From Chenopodium formosanum (taxonomy: Eukaryota; Streptophyta; Magnoliopsida; Caryophyllales; Amaranthaceae), in assembly GCA_024500155.1 (NCBI GenBank), contig CM044860.1, positions 1,224,501 through 1,288,500 on the forward strand: a DNA stretch of 64,000 nt, written 5' to 3'. A program made the position numbers and the translations under genes. Below the pieces are notes generated by a model. It ran no database searches. It was given only the letters and a program-made list of their open reading frames with translations, and was not told where the DNA came from. This document shows, in pieces, positions 48,155 to 60,570 of this stretch. How positions within the stretch are numbered: the stretch's first letter is position 1; every line of letters starts with the position of its first letter.

Positions 48155-50046
48155 GTAACAAGTTATTCTCTTTTATAATTTGTTAGAGATGATCAATGTA
48201 ATATTCCAAAATTTTTCCTATTCAATATGATTAAGATTTTATTCGTCAAATTCATGTTAATCTTTTTTATTGCTAGGTTTTGCTGGAATTTTACCTACTT
48301 TGGTCGGAGTCAGTTTTGTACTTTCATTGACTCATTGTTATGACATGCTAATTGGCCTACGCTGGCCATGTCCACGCAATTAATCGTTGACGTCTCATTA
48401 CCATTTATTGTTACGGTTAGTTGCTCCGTTAACATGCTCTATCAACGTATCATTAATCATTTATGTAATTTCTTAGAGTTCTTCATTGTTTTACCAAATT
48501 TCAATTCAGCTCTGCTCAAAATCGTATTATCAAAATTGGGTATTATCTTTTTTTTAAAACAATTTCTAAATATTTTCTAAAATACAGTTCCCCACTGTGA
48601 GAGTTCTTCTATATTCTCAGTTCATTTTCAATTACATCCAATTGGTTTCTTCAAACTTTTTCCCAATTTAATTTCAGCTACCTTCAAACTTGTATCTAAA
48701 ATTGTTGAAATTACAGAGAATATGCCTTTCCATTAGTTGACCCCTTCCATACTCTTAGTTCAATTTCAATTACGACCCTTAGGGTTCTTCCGAATTTTCC
48801 CCAATTTGATTTAAGCTAAGGTCCCCTCAAACTGGTATTATAATTTGTCGATATCAACCTATCAGGTTATTACATCGAATTCAATCACTCTATTGTTTGA
48901 GTTCTTCTACATTCTCACTTCATTTTCAAGTTGATCACTTTGGTATTTTGTTTACGATATATAATTGACAAAACAATATCACTCCAAATAAACGATGTTA
49001 GCTCTATGCTCACGCTGTAAAGGTTATAAGAAAGCGGTGTTATACAGGTGTTTTAAATACCTGTATACTACAACTTCGTTAAACTGAGTTGGCAAAACAA
49101 GATTGACATAAAATAGCAACCAAGTTGATTGATTGGGCACAACTCTTTTTTTTCTTATGAAAAAAGTTGTAAACATTTCATTTCTCAACTAATTGAATCT
49201 CTTTTCAAAAAAGTTTTGATAAAATGATTTCAAATAAATTATGTGGAGCTTAAATTGTATTGTAATTACTTAAAACTGTGCATATATTATATGAAAATCT
49301 AAGTACAAATGAATACATTGTTTAGTTCTACTAATTTGGAGGTATAAGTTTATAATATATTTGATAAAGGCTATCCAAATTCAAGTATACAATAGTGTTT
49401 ACCCAAAGTCCAAATCCGAGACTTTTCATTTATCAATAAATCTTGTGTAAGACGGATGTATGTTAATTTAATTGTAAAACAGTCAATCTAAGGGTAACTT
49501 CAACTATTTTAATGGTAACTTTAACCCCTTAAAAAATAACCTTTAATTTGTCGTTTGTTCTAGTAGACTATAGCCAGGAAATCTCTCATTGTGACTTTGA
49601 ATGATTGGAAGGTCTTTGTGATATAGGCCATTGCATTGGGCTGGGCTATATTTCTTACCATTACATAGAAGCCCAAAAAACACTATTTCCTTAAATTATA
49701 CTCCGTATATTTTTATTTATTTATTTTTTTAAAATTCCAAAGTTCGACGTACTTCGGTACTTAGCACCTCTCCACCATAAATTAGCATTTAGCAACATAG
49801 AGCCCTTTAATATTTTTCCAGATTTAATCAAAGATCAACCCAATACTGATCCACAATTATACACCCAAACTATGATACTATTACTGCGTAATCCTACCAT
49901 GTATATTAATTTTCTCAAAAAATAAAAAAAAATTAATTCATCAAATTTTTTTCTCCAAAGTTGGTTGTTGTTCTTCTCCACAAATCAACTCGTCTTTTAG
50001 CAGATCCGACCGTTAGCTGAGGTCACATTCTCTCTCCCCTGCAATC
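48155..50046. other. Intergenic and promoter of right TMN1-like gene
   Basis: 48590-48950 contains repeated GTTCTTCTACATTCTCA(C/G)TTCA-type sentences, likely a degenerate repeat. 49900-50046 should be the TMN1-like 5' UTR and proximal promoter, with a CT-rich leader before the start codon. No other gene is seen. Confidence 0.5.
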
Positions 50047-53000
50047 ATGCCCTCCTCCACCGTCGGATCTATCTCCCTCCTCATCCTCACCGTTGTTTTA
50101 TTCTCTTCTTCACCCGTTTTTGCATCCGAGTCCGATCACAAGGTACTTGGGTTTCTGGGTTTTAATTATTTCATCTTTAATGTTGCATTGTTTCGCATTA
50201 TGGGTTTGATTTGATCTTTTGTTTGATTTTTGTGCTGTTGATTTAGATCTTGTTGATATTAATTTGGTTGGGAAAAATGAGCTGAATTTTGTGATCGTGG
50301 GGTTTTTTGGATTGATTTAATTAATTAATGTGAAATTTGTGATGCCCATTATTATAATTAAATCGGGAACAAATTAGTTTGCATTTCCCGATGTATAAAT
50401 TTCTCGGCAATTTTGTGGGAAATTGAGGAGATTAATTGGAGGCTTGTTAATATGGGGATAATTGAAGCAAAAGAAGGCAATGCTGGACCGCTGGAGTCAA
50501 AATAAGTGGATTTCATTAGTAATTTACGATGCTTTCAATTTTTGTTACCATGATCCTATGAATTTTTGGCTGTTATTTCAACAATGTATCAGTATTAGTA
50601 CAGTTCTCGGCATTGTGGAGCAGTTTAGGTGTACAATCTCATAATTAAGCATAGGTTAGATGATCTCGAGTCATTGCTGTGGCCGTAAACCCCGGCTTGT
50701 GATGTTTTGAATTTGAAGTAAATCTGGGGCAATAGGACGGGTTTGGTTTGGAGAAGTTACCATAGTTTCATCGCTAATTGGATATGCTTGAGGTTGTTAG
50801 AGGATATGAGCCTGGCAATTAGCAGTGATGTACCCTAGCACGCTTGAGGTTGTTAGAGGATACGAGCCTGGCAACTAGCAGTGATGTACCGTAGCCAATT
50901 TTAATTGATGGTTTCATTTGACGAAACCATTCAGCCTGAAATTTTTGTGTCTAGCTGTTTCCATTATTTTGGAAGGTTTAGTAGAGGCACTACTTATTTG
51001 CGCTAGTTGTTCTTGTAAGTGTCTCAGTCTAGGACTCTTAGGTAAACTGGTTGATTCTGAAACTATTGCTGGAAATAAATCATTGGCATCTTTCTTACTT
51101 TGTCCACAATGGACTCTGATTTTAAAATCTTTCCTTTTTGACACTCCCTTCCCCATCTGCGGCTTTATTATCCTCATCTGACTGATGCATCCCCTTCCTT
51201 CCTCTCCAATCAAGGTTTTTAGTGTTTATTTATTTTTTTTACTCATATTTTTTTTTATTTTTAATTTATGGTAGAGAACTAGAGATTAATGTGGTTGTGT
51301 GAATGACGTACATTGTTTTTATCAGCTTGTAAGCGTGCAGGTGTCTGTTACTTTCTTGATGGATTCCTTGAAGTTAAAACTCATTTTTTTTGTTTCTTAT
51401 TTTGAATTCATATAGTATGAAGCAGGTGAACATGTAACTCTTTGGGTGAACAAAGTTGGTCCATATAACAATCCTCAAGAAACTTATAACTACTTCAGCC
51501 TTCCATTTTGCCGTCCATCTGGGTATTCTGGCCACAGGTGGGGTGGCTTGGGTGAGGTTCTCGGTGGAAATGAACTTATTGATAGCCAAATTGATTTCAA
51601 GTTTGGAAGTAAGTCCTGGTTCCCTATTCAGATATTATGTCTGCTATTGGCTGTTCTGTTCATTTTTCTATGGCTGTGTGAATTCTGTGAAATGTACACT
51701 AGAATTTGGGTGTGAATTCAGATATTACTTAATGATGTTTTTCTATTTTGATTTGGCAGAAAGTACTGACAAGACAACCATATGTGAACTTGAGCTTGAT
51801 CCTACCAAGGCCAAACAGTTCAAAGATGCTATTGAAAATTCTTACTGGTTTGAATTCTTTATCGGTATGTGATATATTTATTATACCCTTGAAATCTCCT
51901 CAGTCCTCACTTTCTTTCATTTACTAGTGACACTCAGATGTCAAGCAACATTGGAGCAGCTTATGTTTTAAATATGTTTCCCTTGTTTCTCATTGATGCA
52001 CCAATTGTGGCTTTTGATTACTTGACTGATTTTTTGTTTTCCATCTAACCATCCTGTCTGCTCAACAAACTTCAGATGATTTACCACTATGGGGTATGCA
52101 CTTGCTCTTCCCTGCCTACTCAGTATTAATGTAAAATTTAATTCTTGTTTCATTTCTCTAACTTTTATTACTGCGGCACAGGTTTTGTGGGAGAATTGCA
52201 TTTTGATAAAAACACTGAGAATGCTAAACATGTTCTGTATACAAACAAAAACTTCGTCATTAAATATAATGGCAATCAGGTGACTCTACTTACCCTTTGT
52301 ATCTCATCTTTACGACTTTCCTGTTTAGACTTTATTTTACCATTTATAAATAACTTATGAATATGCTATGCCTATTTTGTAGATCATTCATGTTAATCTC
52401 ACTCAGGACGGTGCCAAGCCAGTGGAAGAGGGGAAGGTCTATGACATGACATACACTGTCAAATGGATTCCTACAAATGTTACCTTTGCCAAGCGTTTTG
52501 ATGTATACCTGGATTATCCCTTCTTTGAGCACCAGGTTTGCACACCTAATCTAACTGAAGTTTGATTATGCTTTTTAGTTTTTACTATTAGCTTGCTGAA
52601 TTGAAAGTCCTGCCTTTGTTGTTTTGGGATTTTTTCTTAGTTTCATGTGGCATGTGGTTGAGGTTCTAAATGTTTAATTTTTTAATACCTTTTGCAACTA
52701 GTTAGATGCTCTCTTCGGTTTAAAAGAAGTATCTTGTAATCTTGTGTTCATATTAAGGATAGTGGTCTTATCTACTTAATTTTTTGGCAGATCCATTGGT
52801 TCTCCATTTTCAATTCGTTCATGATGGTTATCTTCTTGACTGGGTTGGTATCTATGATATTGATGCGTACTCTTAGAAATGATTATGCGAAGTATGCTAG
52901 GGAGGATGATGACTTGGAAACCTTGGTGAGACTCTTTTCTTGTTCATTCTATCATTTGCTGCACTATATTATATATATTAGCTGAAGTTGGATTTTTATG

Positions 53001-54744
53001 ATCAGGAAAGGGATGTTAGTGAAGAGTCTGGTTGGAAACTTGTTCATGGAGACGTTTTCCGTTCTCCTCGCAACTTAGCTCTGCTTTCAGCTGTTGTTGG
53101 TAATGGCGCCCAGCTGGCAACTCTGGTTCTCCTTGTCATCAATTTGGCAATTATTGGAATGCTGTATATAGGGTATGTATGAGATACTTGATAATCCGAG
53201 TCATCTTAGCTTGAATTATATAATTGCAAGGATCTCTATGTCATCTGTTCTGCACCACTAGATTAATAATTTGAATGACTTACTCTTCTATTTCTTTTAC
53301 ATCAGAAGTGTTGACATTTGTACTCTGTTATTGTGTACAAGACTTTTATATCACTACATCTAGTCACATTACTTTCTAAAATCAGTACTATTATCTTTGT
53401 TTCAGGAGGGGAGCCATTGTCACAACATTCATTGTTTGTTATGCCTTGACATCATTTATATCAGGGTATGTGAGTGGTGGAATGTACTCTCGTAATGGTG
53501 GTAAGTGATAATTCTCTTGTAACTTAATAAACTATCAACCTACCTATCATTTTCAGTTTTTAATGCTAATTGTTTTAATAAAATGATGATGGAATGTACT
53601 CTCTGAATTTTCAGGCAAAAGTTGGATCAAGACGATGATTTTGACAGCTTCCCTATTCCCATTTTTGTGCTTTGGGATTGGGTTCATCTTGAACACTATT
53701 GCTATATTCTATGGTTCTCTGGCTGCTATTCCCTTCGGAACTATGGTTGTAGTTTTTGTTATTTGGGCTTTCATCTCCTTCCCCCTTGCACTCCTTGGCA
53801 CCGTTGTTGGAAGAAACTGGAGTGGATCTCCAAACAATCCATGTCGGGTTAAGACTATTCCTCGACCTATCCCTGAGAAGAAATGGTATCTGACTCCTTC
53901 AGTGATATCTCTTATGGGGGGATTGCTTCCGTTTGGGAGCATCTTCATTGAGATGTATTTTGTTTTCACATCCTTTTGGAATTACAAGGTGCTCCATTCT
54001 TTTCAATAGTTATTTGTCTTGATAATTGCTCCTGTACTTTTGTCCAGCTGATCATGCTTCTTTTTATTTTACTTTGTTTTTTTATTTATTTATGTTGTTT
54101 TACACTTGCAGGTGTACTATGTTTATGGTTTCATGCTCCTTGTATTTCTGATTCTCGTCATTGTGACTGTCTGTGTGACGATTGTGGGAACTTATTTCTT
54201 GTTGAATGCTGAAAACTACCACTGGCAATGGACTTCATTCTTTTCTGCTGCGTCTACTGCCATATATGTCTACCTATATGCAGTTTATTACTATCATGTG
54301 AAGACCAAGATGACGGGTTTCTTCCAGATCAGCTTTTATTTTGGTTACACTTTGATGTTCTGCCTTGGGCTAGGAATTCTTTGTGGTAAGCATCTTTAAA
54401 AAGACTTCTCTGTTGATTAATCCTTGCTCAATTCCTGGAGATCCTCATGTATCGTGGGATTCTACTTGTGAAATACACGAGTTTTGTTTGATAATCATAC
54501 ATTGTTATTCTCATTTATCACATTTTATGCTTCTATAAAGGTTCCTGCCACGGCAGGGCAGGGTCTCTGAGATTGATGGTCATTAAATTCCACTGTAATG
54601 CTTCTAGCTTGAATTTGAGGTGTTATGCTATTTTCTTGTGAAATTAATATTTTTTTTTTACTATATTTTATATCAGGGGCTGTAGGATTCCTGGGCTCCA
54701 ACCTTTTTGTACGAAGGATCTACAAAAACATCAAATGCGACTAA
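50047..54744 (+). CDS. TMN1-like: TMN1-like transmembrane 9 superfamily protein, right copy
   Basis: Twelve exons: 50047-50142, 51416-51608, 51760-51864, 52076-52093, 52182-52279, 52383-52535, 52791-52925, 53006-53172, 53406-53500, 53615-53988, 54112-54385 and 54677-54744. They sum to 1776 nt, or 591 aa. All junctions are GT-AG and in phase. The signal peptide (LLILTVVLFSSSPVFA) precedes a lumenal domain with WVNKVGPYNNPQETYNYFS, WGGLGEVLGGNELID and WFEFFIGDDLPLWGFVGELH. Nine membrane segments follow and the protein ends RRIYKNIKCD, a KxD COPI/Golgi-retention motif. TM9SF proteins sit in the Golgi and endosomes and affect membrane-protein sorting. Exon lengths equal those of the left copy except exon 1 (96 versus 102 nt). 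Introns here are short and free of large insertions. Confidence 0.94.
50786..50897. repeat. 56-bp tandem duplication in TMN1-like intron 1
   Basis: GCTTGAGGTTGTTAGAGGAT starts at 50786 and 50842. The copies differ at a few bases (ATGAG/ACGAG, AATTAG/AACTAG). Confidence 0.85.
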
Positions 54745-55887
54745 TTTATGCAGTATGTCTCAGAAACATGTTTGTATTGTGCCGACTCTAATGCTGTCAA
54801 AGGGGATTTCTGTTCATTTGATGAATCCCATAGGTCCCAAATACGAGAAAATTGCTTCATCTAGAATTGTGAGAGAGGTTTTTAGGGTAGATATGGCGAA
54901 GCTAAGCTTTGTGAGATTATGTAATTTTTGTCTCAGAAGATGCAATTTTTTCACTGTAATTTTAGCTATACTGGAATGAAATAGATGAAATTTGTCACCC
55001 TATTATGTCTTACAGTGGCCTCTCCTTGTCATTCTCTCACTGATGCATAATTTTGAAAGAGCTTGTTGCATTATTTGGAGATTTATGAAGAGGAGCACTT
55101 CATTAAACTTGGTTCCCATAGATTTAAAAGAAATTTTAAGCACTATTAATGTAATAAAACTGACAATTTTGTCTTTGGATTCACTAGTTTTCTACTGTAA
55201 TCTTTAACCCATCCATTAGTTTTAATTTTTTTTTTTTTCCTTTTTTGACAGGATCCAATAGAATTATTTTACCCTTGAGATTGGAGTCTTTCATTCATGT
55301 TATGATGCTCCAACATGACTGCTTGTTTGGGTGACATGTAAACTACTCCGAAAGTAAAATTTGCTTAATAGATACATAGCACTTTCTATGATCAAGTGAT
55401 CAACTTCCCACAAAATGGGTAAAATTGCTTAATTGAGCTCCCGTATGCAAGTCAAGCTTCTCACAAGAAGGGCACACAAAATTAACTCATTAGCTTCTCA
55501 CAAGAAGGGCACACAAAATTAACTCATTATTATGTAAGTCTCCAAATGCCTCTTTTTTTTTTTTTCTATTGAGAATTAAAAGAAGCCAATGAGAATGGAT
55601 TGCGTTTGCTCATTTTAAAGGTAGATTTATCGCCTTCAATAATATAGCAATATTAGGTTTCAAAAAAAAAAAAAAAAAATAAAAAAAAAAAATGATATAG
55701 CAATATTACATGATAAAGTGCTTTAATGGTTGTCCATAAAGACCCGTTGACAATTTCTAAATAATTGCTAGCTATATACTAACCATTGTAAAGCTATAGC
55801 CTCTTGTAGTTAGGCCAAACTACATAGCTTCACTCCACCCAACACACATATATTGATTTGTTTAATAATTTTTTATGTATTTGTTTA

Positions 55888-55918
<31 letters not shown>

Positions 55919-56040
55919 TTACAAAATGATGTAGCTTACCATTGTAGAGGTTGTAGCTTAAATTTTATAGTTTAGGGATTAATGATGTGACAACCCAAAG
56001 CTAACTTTACATGTAGCTAGCCATTGTGGATGCTCTTATA
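54745..56040. other. TMN1-like 3' UTR and intergenic DNA
   Basis: The first few hundred bases are probably 3' UTR. Poly-A/T tracts occur at 55662-55692. 55730-56036 contains TTGTAAAGCTATAGCCTC and CCATTGTGGATGCTCTTA words of the TAAGAGCATCCACAATGG MITE type, suggesting a degenerate MITE directly before the LINE remnant. Confidence 0.45.
55455..55528. repeat. 37-bp perfect tandem duplication
   Basis: AGCTTCTCACAAGAAGGGCA through AACTCATT occurs twice back to back (55455-55491 and 55492-55528). Confidence 0.92.
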
Positions 56041-57034
56041 CCTCTTGAATCCATTGCCCAATGTTGCCTTCTTTTGAGCAATCGGTTACTTGATGATACC
56101 TTGTGTTGGGACCTCGTGAAGAGGGGCGAATATTCGGTTCGGTCTGGGTATAGAGCCATATTTGGTGATAGCTGGGCGGATGATGCTTCTCCATCGAACT
56201 TTGCTGCGGGTTTTTGGAACAAGGTATGGCATGATCAAACTCTCTCTAGAGTGAAATTATTTTTTTGGAGAGCGTGTAAAGAGATTTTTCCAACCATGAT
56301 GGGCTATAGTAAGAGGTTGCTAGGAAGGGTGAGTACTTGTTCGTTGTGTGGAGTGTAGCGGAGGAGACTGAACTCCACAACTTGAGGGATTGCATAATAG
56401 CTCGATTGTTGTGGGATGAGAGTGGTATAAGGGATGAAGTGCAGGGTAGTTATGGAAGCTTTGATGACTTAGCTTCAGCTTTCTTTGAGAGACTTCCTAG
56501 GAGCGAGCATGCCTTGTTGATGACGGTGAGCTAGGCTATTTGGACCGCAAGAAACAAGTGGATTTTTAATGATGAACATTGCAATCCGAAACTCTAGCTC
56601 TATGGAGTATATAGTCAAGCAGTTGCGCGATGTCAAGGGGAAGGAAGAAATACTTGCGAGTATTGAGCGGGGTGTTAAGCAACGTTGGAAGCCACCAAGG
56701 GAGGGATGGGTAGAACTCAATGTGGATGGGGACACTTGCGAGGGGTTGGGGTCCTGTGCTGTTGTCCGAGACAGTAGAGGGAAGCCTTTATTTGCTGTTG
56801 TCCGAGACAGTAGAGGGAAGCCTTTATTTGCTGTTGTGAGGATGACAGAGGATCATTGGATGCCGAATGTAGCTGAGGCTAAGACTGTTTTCTTGGGGAT
56901 AAAAGCTGCAGTGGAAGCGGGGTTCACAAGAGTGGTGGTGGAGAGCGATTGCCTTGGTGTTGTTAACGCAATTTCATCACAAGAGCGTGGGAGGAGTAGT
57001 TTTCATTTAGTATTGGATGATATTTATCATGTTA
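56041..57034 (+). mobile_element. LINE 3' remnant with zf-RVT and RNase H
   Basis: The plus strand first encodes the zf-RVT block: WDLVKRGEYSVRSGYRAIFG, FWNKVWHDQTLSRVKLFFWR and then CSLCG (to about 56358). A frameshift and stop follow. The frame from 56569 encodes the RNase H: WVELNVDGDTC, GSCAVVRDSRGKPLFAVV, NVAEAKTVFLGIKAAVEAGF, VVVESDCLGVVNAI and LVLDDIYHV. The 5' part, RT core and 3' tail are absent. It is a different lineage copy from the LINE remnant at 17916-18910 and in the opposite orientation. Confidence 0.8.
56761..56832 (+). repeat. In-frame 36-bp tandem duplication in RNase H remnant
   Basis: GTTGTCCGAGACAGTAGAGG through TTTGCT occurs twice, duplicating 12 residues (VVRDSRGKPLFA) without breaking the frame. 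It lies beside the first RNase H beta-strand region. Confidence 0.9.
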
Positions 57035-57039
57035 GTAGA

Positions 57040-57100
57040 GTTGAAGGGCTGCTGGCAAGCCTGGTGGTGGAGATCCCAGGCTTGCCGGCAATCCTTCAAC
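57040..57100. repeat. 25-bp-arm inverted repeat after the LINE remnant
   Basis: 57040-57064 (GTTGAAGGGCTGCTGGCAAG...) pairs with 57076-57100 (...CTTGCCGGCAATCCTTCAAC) with three mismatches around an 11-nt loop. It marks the point where LINE homology ends and a C-rich then G-rich non-coding block begins. Confidence 0.75.
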
Positions 57101-57647
57101 TCTCCGGCATCCCCACCCCAAACCACCAGAATCCTTCCCTCACCACTACCCAGCCATCAAAATCGCCCCCACGCCCGAAAACACCCCTTCCTTTTCCCCA
57201 ACTTGGAAAAAGTCGTTATCAACCGTCGGATAAGTCGCCATAGGAACAACGGCAAGATGGGTAGTTGTATCATGTTGTTCTCCTTGTGTTTTTATGGAGT
57301 GTTTAATCTAGGCCATTTATAAATTACCGGCATCGATCTACCGTCTGATTTGGCGGAAGAAACGGTTTGGGGAGAAAGGTGGTTTTTGAATTTTCGGGGG
57401 TTGAAATAGGAATTATGGGTGAATTCCGGGGAATGGGAGCGGGTTAGGTGGCTGGGTCATGGTGACCTATTCCCTCACGTTGGCGCCGGTTTTGGAGGAA
57501 AGGGTGTCGGGAAAGGTTGTCGGGAAAAGGTGGAGCCGGCAGTTGGGGAGGGGTCTAGGTTAGGCCGGTGGGAGGAGGGACGCCAGTGTGCCGAACTTTG
57601 GTGGTGGTGGACTGGTGGGTTTGTGGTAGGATGGGGTTGGGTGTTCT

Positions 57648-57680
<33 letters not shown>
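57101..57680. other. C-rich then G-rich block ending in poly-T
   Basis: 57101-57210 is rich in CCCC and ACCAC. 57340-57640 is rich in GGTGG and GGGG. A run of about 28 T at 57652-57679 closes it. The open frames here are compositional artefacts. The opposite skew of the two halves hints at an old large inverted repeat. Confidence 0.45.
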
Positions 57681-57684
<4 letters not shown>

Positions 57685-59755
57685 TCAGCCATTCACGTGG
57701 TGACATGAGTCACTTAAACTAAAAAAAAATAAATAAAATACATTTACCTCTTTAATAGGTTATCGGTCACTTGGTACCATTTTGAGCGAATACACTCCAA
57801 AGTTCGGATTATATAAAAATAATTCAAAAGTGAGATTATTTTGAACGAACCGGCGAAAGTTAAAATTTTTTTGTCAATTTTTCCTAACTAGTTGAGCCAT
57901 CGCGTGCGTGATAGCCCAATAAACACGAATGGAGTGTAGTTAATTTTAATTTATAATAGATGTGTTACTAATTCGATTTATTTGCTTAGGTTGGGTTTTT
58001 GGTTTAGTTTAAGAATTGATGTTAAATTCTTTATGCGCGCGATAAGCCAATAAAGTAGAACCGAGTGTTGATAATTTGTAGTATAAGCAAATGTGTAATA
58101 GTAATTGCTATAGTTATTGTTAAAAATTATTGCTATTGTGAAAAAAAAATAAGGTGCGTTTTGTAATTAGCTAAAGCATGGAGAAAATACAAAAGGAAAT
58201 TTCAAAGTATAATATGAATATATCTAGCCAAATGAACTACAAGTATTAAAGTTTGATAAAGTGGTATTCATATAAACTGTAAAGGGAATTTTGAAATAAA
58301 CCAGCATTATAAATAATAGTGTAAAAAAAAAAAAAAAAATAAATTAAAAGTGTCCAGTTTTCTACAGAATAATTATAGACCATTTTCTTCTTAATTTTTC
58401 AAGATTTTTAAGAGTATCAAGCATTAAAACTCAAACAAGATATCAGATCTACATGTAATAATGAAAGGCAAGAACAAAATTCATCTACCAAGAGTGGCAT
58501 TGACTGTATTCAGCCATACACAGTGCAATATTACAAAATGCAGCGGACATCATCAAGATAAATGATATTATGGGCTGGTTCAATACATTCGTTAACGACA
58601 ATTAAACAGGTTAAGTATATTTTCTAAGTAGCAAATAAATAGTATAAATAATTGAAAGCAATTGGATACACATTTTTCTCAAATGTTCTGTAGCATTGAT
58701 AAACCAAATAGACATCGCCAAAAATCCTCATACAAAACGGTCATCCAATTAAGATGGAAATTTGAGTCGCCTCTCAAAATCACAAGATAGAAGAGTACTC
58801 AACTACTCATATTATGGTATTAGTAGGTGATTTACACAAGTCTTTGGGTCAGAAAATAGCCAATTATTCCTGAAAAACACACACAAAAAAAAAAAAAAAA
58901 ACATATGCAGAATAGGTAAGCAAAATTTTACCCAAATGAGACATTTTCAGCACTTGCAAATCTGCAATAATCTACACTATTCATAAAATAAATATAATCA
59001 CCAAATAACATTAATTATCTAATTAGAGCCATAGTTAAGGGTATAGGGGTATAGACAGGCAAGCACTCATGGTTCAACTTTTAAAATTGATACCCAAAGC
59101 TTATTCACTATTCTACACACCCCTCTACTGAACGCCCTGCTTAAGGAGCAAAAAAGGATTGACATACTAACAAGACTTACAAGGACACATGATATAACAT
59201 TCATATGAATTCCAAGTAAAGCTAAGCAAGCATACAACACAATTAACTTCCCATAGTACACTCCTTAACAACATTGACCAATGAATGTCTAATATACATA
59301 ATACCCCTAAACAGAATACAGTTATATATGATTGTATAACAGCTATTTTGTAACACCTGTGCTTTCCTAGGATCACCAGAATATTTGACGTATCCTTTCT
59401 TGATTGCAATACATCAAATATCCAATTGATGAATTGAGCATAACAAGAAAGCCAACAAGAATATACATGATATCTATCTTCCATAATAAAACACCTATTA
59501 TAACCACATCAAATCTATCCTTTTATGTACAGCAAAAAGACCATAGAGCAAGAAAAGGACTCAGCTTATGGAAGGTGATATAACACAATGGTCATCAAGG
59601 TGCGACAGGCATCATTTAGATTCTACTCATTCTCATTTCCTTCTTTTACTTCTAATTCTAACTCCAACCTTTTGTTTAAAATTTTCACTCCATTTCCTTC
59701 CACCCCCCCTCTCTCTCTTGCTCATCTAATCTAGTTTCACACTGCCTCCCCATCT

Positions 59756-59787
<32 letters not shown>

Positions 59788-59961
59788 TCTAATCTAGTTT
59801 CACACAAACTCATCATGTTTCTCTCTCTCTCTCTCTCATGCTTATGTAACACACTACATCCTCGTGTTTTTCTCTATCTTGCTCATCTAATCTAGTTTCA
59901 CACTACCTCCTAAATGTTTCTTTCTCTCTCTCTATCTAACACACTACCTCCTCAATAATGC

Positions 59962-59999
<38 letters not shown>

Positions 60000-60466
60000 G
60001 CTAAAATAAGCAGTAAATTTTGAGGATGAACAAAGCCCAAGGCCTAAAATGACAATCAGTAATACCATTAAGAGATGGACCAATGGACAAAGTGAAAATA
60101 TTTAGCCATGCAACCAACACCTATCACGGGGTATATGTTTGATAGGGAGTGAAGGTGGGATTGAAAAGTTTAATACCCAACTCTCAAATTCCCATGTTTG
60201 TTAAGGGGTAAGGGGAACAGGAGGTTTCTGCTCCACCCAACCATTTCTAGTGTAATTTTGAGATAAGTAATTACCAAGGACACAAATCGAAAATTATGAT
60301 AAAAATTAACAAAAAAAAAAACATTGGCAACATTGCCTAAATGGTGCATGGAGTTTATACGTTTTTCAGCCAAAAATGCACATAGTAGGAGAGAAAGGAC
60401 ATAACAAAGTTGGAACAAAGAACATTTAATAGGAAATAAAATGGGTATTGATAAGAGCATGAGTAC
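57681..60466. other. Intergenic, AT-rich with microsatellites
   Basis: There are related GATAGCCCAATAAACACGAA / GATAAGCCAATAAAGTAGAA units near 57910 and 58030. A CT- and CA-repeat cluster with the recurring phrase CATCTAATCTAGTTTCACAC lies at 59700-60000. No intact gene is seen. Open frames at 59067-59484 match no family I know. Confidence 0.45.
59750..60000. repeat. (CT)n / (CA)n microsatellite cluster
   Basis: Several runs of CT (about 59753-59770, 59820-59838, 59960-59997) and CA (59771-59787) are separated by three imperfect copies of CATCTAATCTAGTTTCACA. Confidence 0.85.
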
Positions 60467-60570
60467 CATGGGCATCTGATCAATGTCAGCATCATTCTCA
60501 TATTCAACTATCTTGTTGACAGCACCCTCAAGACTGGAATTCCTAGAGCATAACAGCCACATTTTGTTCC
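60467..60570 (-). pseudogene. Exon relic of a UBA-domain (UBA/UBX-type) protein
   Basis: The exon is bounded by TTTTAG (acceptor) and ATG|GTACTC (donor) on the minus strand. It encodes RNSSLEGAVNKIVEYENDAD then IDQMPM. This matches the end of the UBA fold in plant UBA/UBX proteins of the At1g04850 type (pattern NSSLEAAVNWVVEHENDxDIDxMP), with the usual W replaced by K. The neighbouring exons are not found, so it is an isolated fragment with intact splice borders. Confidence 0.55.

Noticed and set aside
8705..49710. Recurrent 8-mer ACTCCGTA / TACGGAGT (near 8708, 21499, 24618, 47385, 49702)
   Set aside because: Five occurrences in 64 kb with different flanks. Chance or fragments of unrelated repeats cannot be excluded.
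57419..57703. 94-codon Gly/Trp-rich frame ending in poly-Phe
   Set aside because: It is produced by the G-rich block followed by the 28-T run; not protein-like.
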